Assembly (NCBI GenBank): GCA_949126835.1
Contig: OX421506.1
Span: forward strand, 20,160,926-20,224,925
Direction of reading: 5' to 3'
Origin: Anisus vortex
Taxonomy: Eukaryota; Mollusca; Gastropoda; Planorbidae
DNA length: 64,000 bases
The notes beneath the pieces are model-generated. The model searched no databases. It was not told the origin of the DNA and was given only the letters and a program-made list of their open reading frames with translations. The position numbers and the translations under genes are program-made. Positions 60,496 through 64,000 of this stretch are shown here, piece by piece. Each line of letters opens with the position of its first letter. Positions within the stretch are counted from its first letter, which is position 1.

Positions 60496-61934
60496 ATCTA
60501 TTGATATCAATATGTAATGATCAAGTAAGTCATAATACAAACAAGAGATTCTATTCATTCAAGATCAAGATCATTGATTACATGAAAGAGTATATTTCTA
60601 TTTGAATGATTCATCAAATCAAATGAAAAGTTTACAAAACAAAATGGAAACTTGTTTACTATCCACTAAAGGTTAGAGGTCATGCCCAAATTACAATTTA
60701 ACCAACAATGATGTTTCTACTACAGCCATTGTATATTTTAATTCTAATGAAGAAAACAAAGAAATAATTCTGTGCACTAAAAACAATGTAAACAAAAAAA
60801 ATTAGTATAATATCACCAACAAGGACAAATATTTAATCCCACAATAATTGTCTGCAGTTCAAGTCATTTTGTACATACAACTTTTGTTTAGGTAATTTAA
60901 AAACATGTAAATTAAATGGCATCTTCACAATTTCTGTACAGATTATTTAAGCTCCCTTTGTTAATAAATGTTAAATCTCACAATATAACTATAATTATAA
61001 CCAAAGTTAAAAAAAAATGTTGCTTCTATAATTGACTTTCTTATGAACAATGAAAGACATGAAAATATATTTACAGTTTTAGTTTTTTTTCCAAGATATA
61101 ACATCAACCCAATGTAAGAAAAACACAATTGAATTTGTCTAAAAGGTCCTGAACAGTGCAAATTTTCAATAATAATATTGTAAATTGAAAAAAAAAGAAA
61201 AAAAAAAAAAGAAGATTTGCCAACAAACTTAATTAATTGAACCAACAAACAATTTAGTTCACTGTTTAATTGTGAATGAGCTCTTAAGGTGGATGAATAC
61301 ATGAAGAAAGCTTATTGAAACAACAAGTGTGTTAAATATGAAAACAGATATGCATGTGTCTATTGACTATGTTAAGAGTAATCAGAAGGCTGAAGAAAAA
61401 TGTCCAAAATGTCAGGTGACCTTAACCTCTAAAATCATAACAGTTTTGAAAAATGATGAATCGTTTTGTCAATGAATCAAAACATATTTAAGACTTGCTT
61501 TTTTTTTTGTTTCAGCATAGGGAAATCCCTGGTAGGTTATAGTCTATGTGAGTTTAGGACTGTTTAGTGATGCATTTGTGAGGTTTGATGGGACAAGACA
61601 AATAATCTATTGACCTCCTAAAGGAAAGAGAGAGCTTCGTATTCAATTATTGCAATGACTTTTGAAAAAGATTGAGAATAATGAATACAAAGACTGGGTT
61701 CTTAATTTGTCTCCAAGTCCACCCTGACAGTTTGAAAAAGTGAAGGTGCAGAATTTTCTTAGCACATAGTTGCATTTGTTAAAAAACAAAAAAATTATTA
61801 CATGGCAACAAATAAGCTATCAAAGTTCATTATTATTTCTTCATGTGAAAACATCAGGGATTGGGGAGGGGGTCCAAGGTCAGGTCAATGAAGCACTTTT
61901 CATCAACCATATATTTGATACTACCGGTACTTTA

Positions 61935-61992
61935 ATACAAAGAACAAGAGTCATATATATATATAAATATATATGACTCTTGTTCTTTGTAT
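61935..61992. repeat. perfect palindrome, 26-bp arms, 6-bp loop
   Basis: Arms 61935-61960 and 61967-61992 are exact reverse complements (ends ATACAAAGAACAAGAGTCAT and its complement, then an AT-repeat), separated by ATATAA. It would form a stable hairpin in the inferred 3' UTR of the NBR1-like gene. Confidence 0.85.
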
Positions 61993-62616
61993 AAATATAT
62001 ATATATCACACATTAATTTTTTTGTAAATACAAATTCTGCAGAACATAGTCGTGCTACAGCCTATATTTGTATGATATAATAAAAAAGCCAACTGATTTG
62101 AAATTGTTTGGACATTACAACTGTGTAATGAAATGTTTAGAGTACAAGTAGGCCTGGTGAAATGATTAAAAGTAGGGCCAGGTAAGCACATGGAACCACT
62201 TTCAACACCTACTGGAAAGGGTTATCAATCAGGTGACACACATTACTTTAAAAATGTCACACAAAGTATTGCAATACTACAAGTGAATTATAGGGGGCTT
62301 CACTTTCAAACACTTAATTTAGCCCTGCGAGGTGCAGGCCTTCATTACAATACCTTATATAACTTATAAGCTGTAACACAATATTTATATATCGCAAAGC
62401 TAGTGGTCTGAAAAGTGTTTGCTTCACTTAGGCTAAAATAAAAGCTGATATAATTGTTGGTGTTTCTGTATTGGTATGTCCTTTCAGTTATATCACAAAG
62501 TATTACAAGTTTGTCATGTATAATGACATCAGAAAGATAATATGTAATGGGGCTTTAAGTGAATGTATCACTCCACTGCTACAACAACAAAATAAAAGTT
62601 CTACACTACAAGATAT

Positions 62617-63854
62617 CTAGTGCCTAAGGATGGCCCAGTGTTCCCCAGTGTCACCTTCCTCCTGTAGGAGAGACTGTACCACTTTCTCAAGGTCGCCATC
62701 AAACTTTCCCAGGAGCTGGCGGTTCCTCTCCCGGTTGGCAAAGCCCATCTCGATCAGGTGCTGCATGGCCTTGAGCTCCCTGGTCAGCTCGGAGTCGGAG
62801 CCCTCCACCAGGGACATCGGCCGCGAGCCCGGAGACTGCCTCTTGCCAGCAGCGGAGGATGAGGCGTCCGTCGCGACTCCAGCTGCCTGGGCGTCAGTGT
62901 CGCTGTTTTCCAGACAGGCGGGTGGCAGGGTGAAGTCGTTCTGTGGTGGTGTCCACTTGGAGGTAGGGGGGACGAAATTATCTTGGGGCGGGGTCCAAGT
63001 GCTCTCCTGGGGTTTCCATGTGGACTGAGGAGGCCTGTATGTGCTTGCCGGTGCTTTCCATTCACTCTGTAACATAGAGCACATTATTTAAAGTGGGTAT
63101 TAGTACATAGTGTACTTTAAATTTAAAAAATTGGATTACTGCTGTACTAGGAGATTATGTAACTAGACAAGTTAGATGATTGATTTATAAAGCTTTTAAG
63201 TTTGTGCACTTTATTTGCATTGTAAAAGATTTCCGCATTAAAAAAATATTTTTTTATTAGTCTAAAACAGTGACAAGGGTGACCCTACCCTCTTTGGAAA
63301 AGTTTTGGAACCATTTCTTTAAATTTGAACATGAAAAAACTGAACAGTATTAAAACACATTGTTTTAAAAATATACCTAGTCTAGATTTGTCATTAAAAA
63401 AAAAATGTTCTTTAAATCATAATAAATTAATTGAAGTGATTTAAAGGTGTGGCAAAGTATAGCCCTGCAGAATCATATTTAACCATAAATCATGTAAACA
63501 ATGAAATTCTGATTCCATAGTAGAAAAGTATTACTGGTATGTTAGCAAGCCTAAGTTTAATAATCACATATGGATAAGATGTTCTAGTGTAGTTGTTAAT
63601 TTTTTTTCATCTTCAGTAAGTTTCCTAATAGGTATTTTCCCATGAGCTCTTTCCAGTGAATACTAACATAACTAGGTCTAAATGGTCACTCAAAAATATT
63701 GAGCTGAAAACCCTGTGACTATCTCCTCCTCACCTTGGCTTGCAGGGAATAAAAAACATCCTTGGCTGTGTGATAAGCCGTAGTGGCAGCCTTGGACACA
63801 CCAGAGGCCACATTCTGGATGATGTGACTGGCAGGGACAAACACTTCAGGGTTC
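62617..63854 (-). CDS. NBR1: NBR1-like autophagy receptor, C-terminal exons (partial)
   Basis: Two exons on the - strand: 63854-63734 (acceptor TTTGTGTGTTCAG, donor AAG|GTGAGG) and the last exon 63066-62617 ending in TAG. The first encodes an amphipathic Ala/Val-rich helix (HIIQNVASGVSKAATTAYHT), the kind of membrane-interacting helix found before the UBA in NBR1. The last exon begins with seven tandem aromatic heptapeptides, then a Ser/Ala-rich linker, and a UBA domain (about 62662-62766) reading LIEMGFANRERNRQLLGKF. Human NBR1 ends with LFEMGFCDRQLNLRLLKKH, so the match is close; the UBA binds ubiquitin on autophagic cargo. Upstream domains expected for NBR1 (PB1, ZZ, FW, LIR) would lie beyond 64000. 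The protein ends with EHWAILRH. Confidence 0.75.
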
Positions 63855-63944
63855 CTGAACACACAAACAATGAAGAGGTTGCAGTTAGTGGGTAAACTTT
63901 TAGTGACACAGGTTTTGTCTTTTTTGAGCATTCATTCATTAATA

Positions 63945-64000
63945 GTAAAGTAAAGTACAATAAACTTGTCAGACCTAATTAATTGATCCATAGGGCTAGT
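63945..64000 (-). mobile_element. SINE 3' end, cut by the window edge
   Basis: The + strand shows AGTAAAGTAAAGTACAATAA (tail) then GTCAGACCTAATTAATTGATCCATAGGG, the same 3' end as the copies at 2.4 and 60.2 kb. The rest lies past 64000, in an NBR1-like intron. Confidence 0.65.

Larger units (their letters stand above)
58770..62616 (-). other. NBR1: long 3' UTR of the NBR1-like gene
   Basis: The + strand is A-rich through this interval (T-rich on the transcript strand), mirroring the LARP4 3' UTR. A - strand AATAAA (TTTATT at 58784-58789) lies at its left edge, where the composition changes. A tRNA-derived SINE (60238-60495) and a perfect palindrome (61935-61992) are embedded. No coding exon is seen. 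Confidence 0.45.

Noticed and set aside
1..64000. CRISPR arrays, operons or prokaryotic defence genes
   Set aside because: The window is clearly eukaryotic: spliced genes, poly(A) signals and SINEs; no spaced direct-repeat array is present.

Overview
This is a metazoan nuclear genomic window. It is AT-rich, has intron-split genes with GT/AG borders, long T- or A-rich untranslated tails, and many short DNA-transposon and SINE-like repeats. The palindromic word TAGGCCTA recurs throughout the intergenic and intronic DNA. Together with the proteins and the repeat style this suggests a mollusc, perhaps a heterobranch gastropod; that assignment is inference and is not proven by any single feature.

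Three protein-coding genes can be supported. (1) A La-related protein 4 (LARP4/4B) orthologue lies on the + strand. Its coding exons run from about 9.2 kb (first exon less certain) or 28.2 kb (certain) to the stop at 39200, followed by a long T-rich 3' UTR. The assembled frame closes exactly: 19 exons, 3720 nt, 1239 aa with the optional 213-nt exon, or 1168 aa without it. It carries two tandem PAM2-like motifs, a La motif plus RRM-like module, a His/Gln/Pro-rich tract, and the conserved SFPPLPG...ENRMSD and SYAQM blocks. (2) A four-exon claudin/PMP22-superfamily gene (259 aa) lies on the + strand at 49774-54151, with a likely poly(A) signal at 55749. (3) The 3' end of an NBR1-like selective-autophagy receptor gene lies on the - strand at 62617-63854. 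It has a C-terminal UBA domain preceded by seven tandem aromatic heptapeptides; the rest lies beyond the right edge. Genes 2 and 3 are convergent, and their 3' UTRs face each other across about 55.8-58.8 kb.

The first 28 kb is mostly non-coding: a probable promoter with paired YY1-like motifs near 6.68 kb, a large first intron, and many repeats. Repeats include a tRNA-derived SINE family (2.4, 26.7, 36.2, 36.8, 60.2 and 63.97 kb), an unnamed short dispersed family with core TTACAGACGCTCC (seven copies), hAT-like elements with 8-bp target duplications (16.8 and 20.3 kb), a nested DNA element at 7.4-8.4 kb, a piggyBac-like MITE in a LARP4 intron (31.2 kb), another TIR element at 29.8 kb, and a perfect 26-bp-arm palindrome at 61.9 kb. 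All calls come from reading the sequence; no database search was run.
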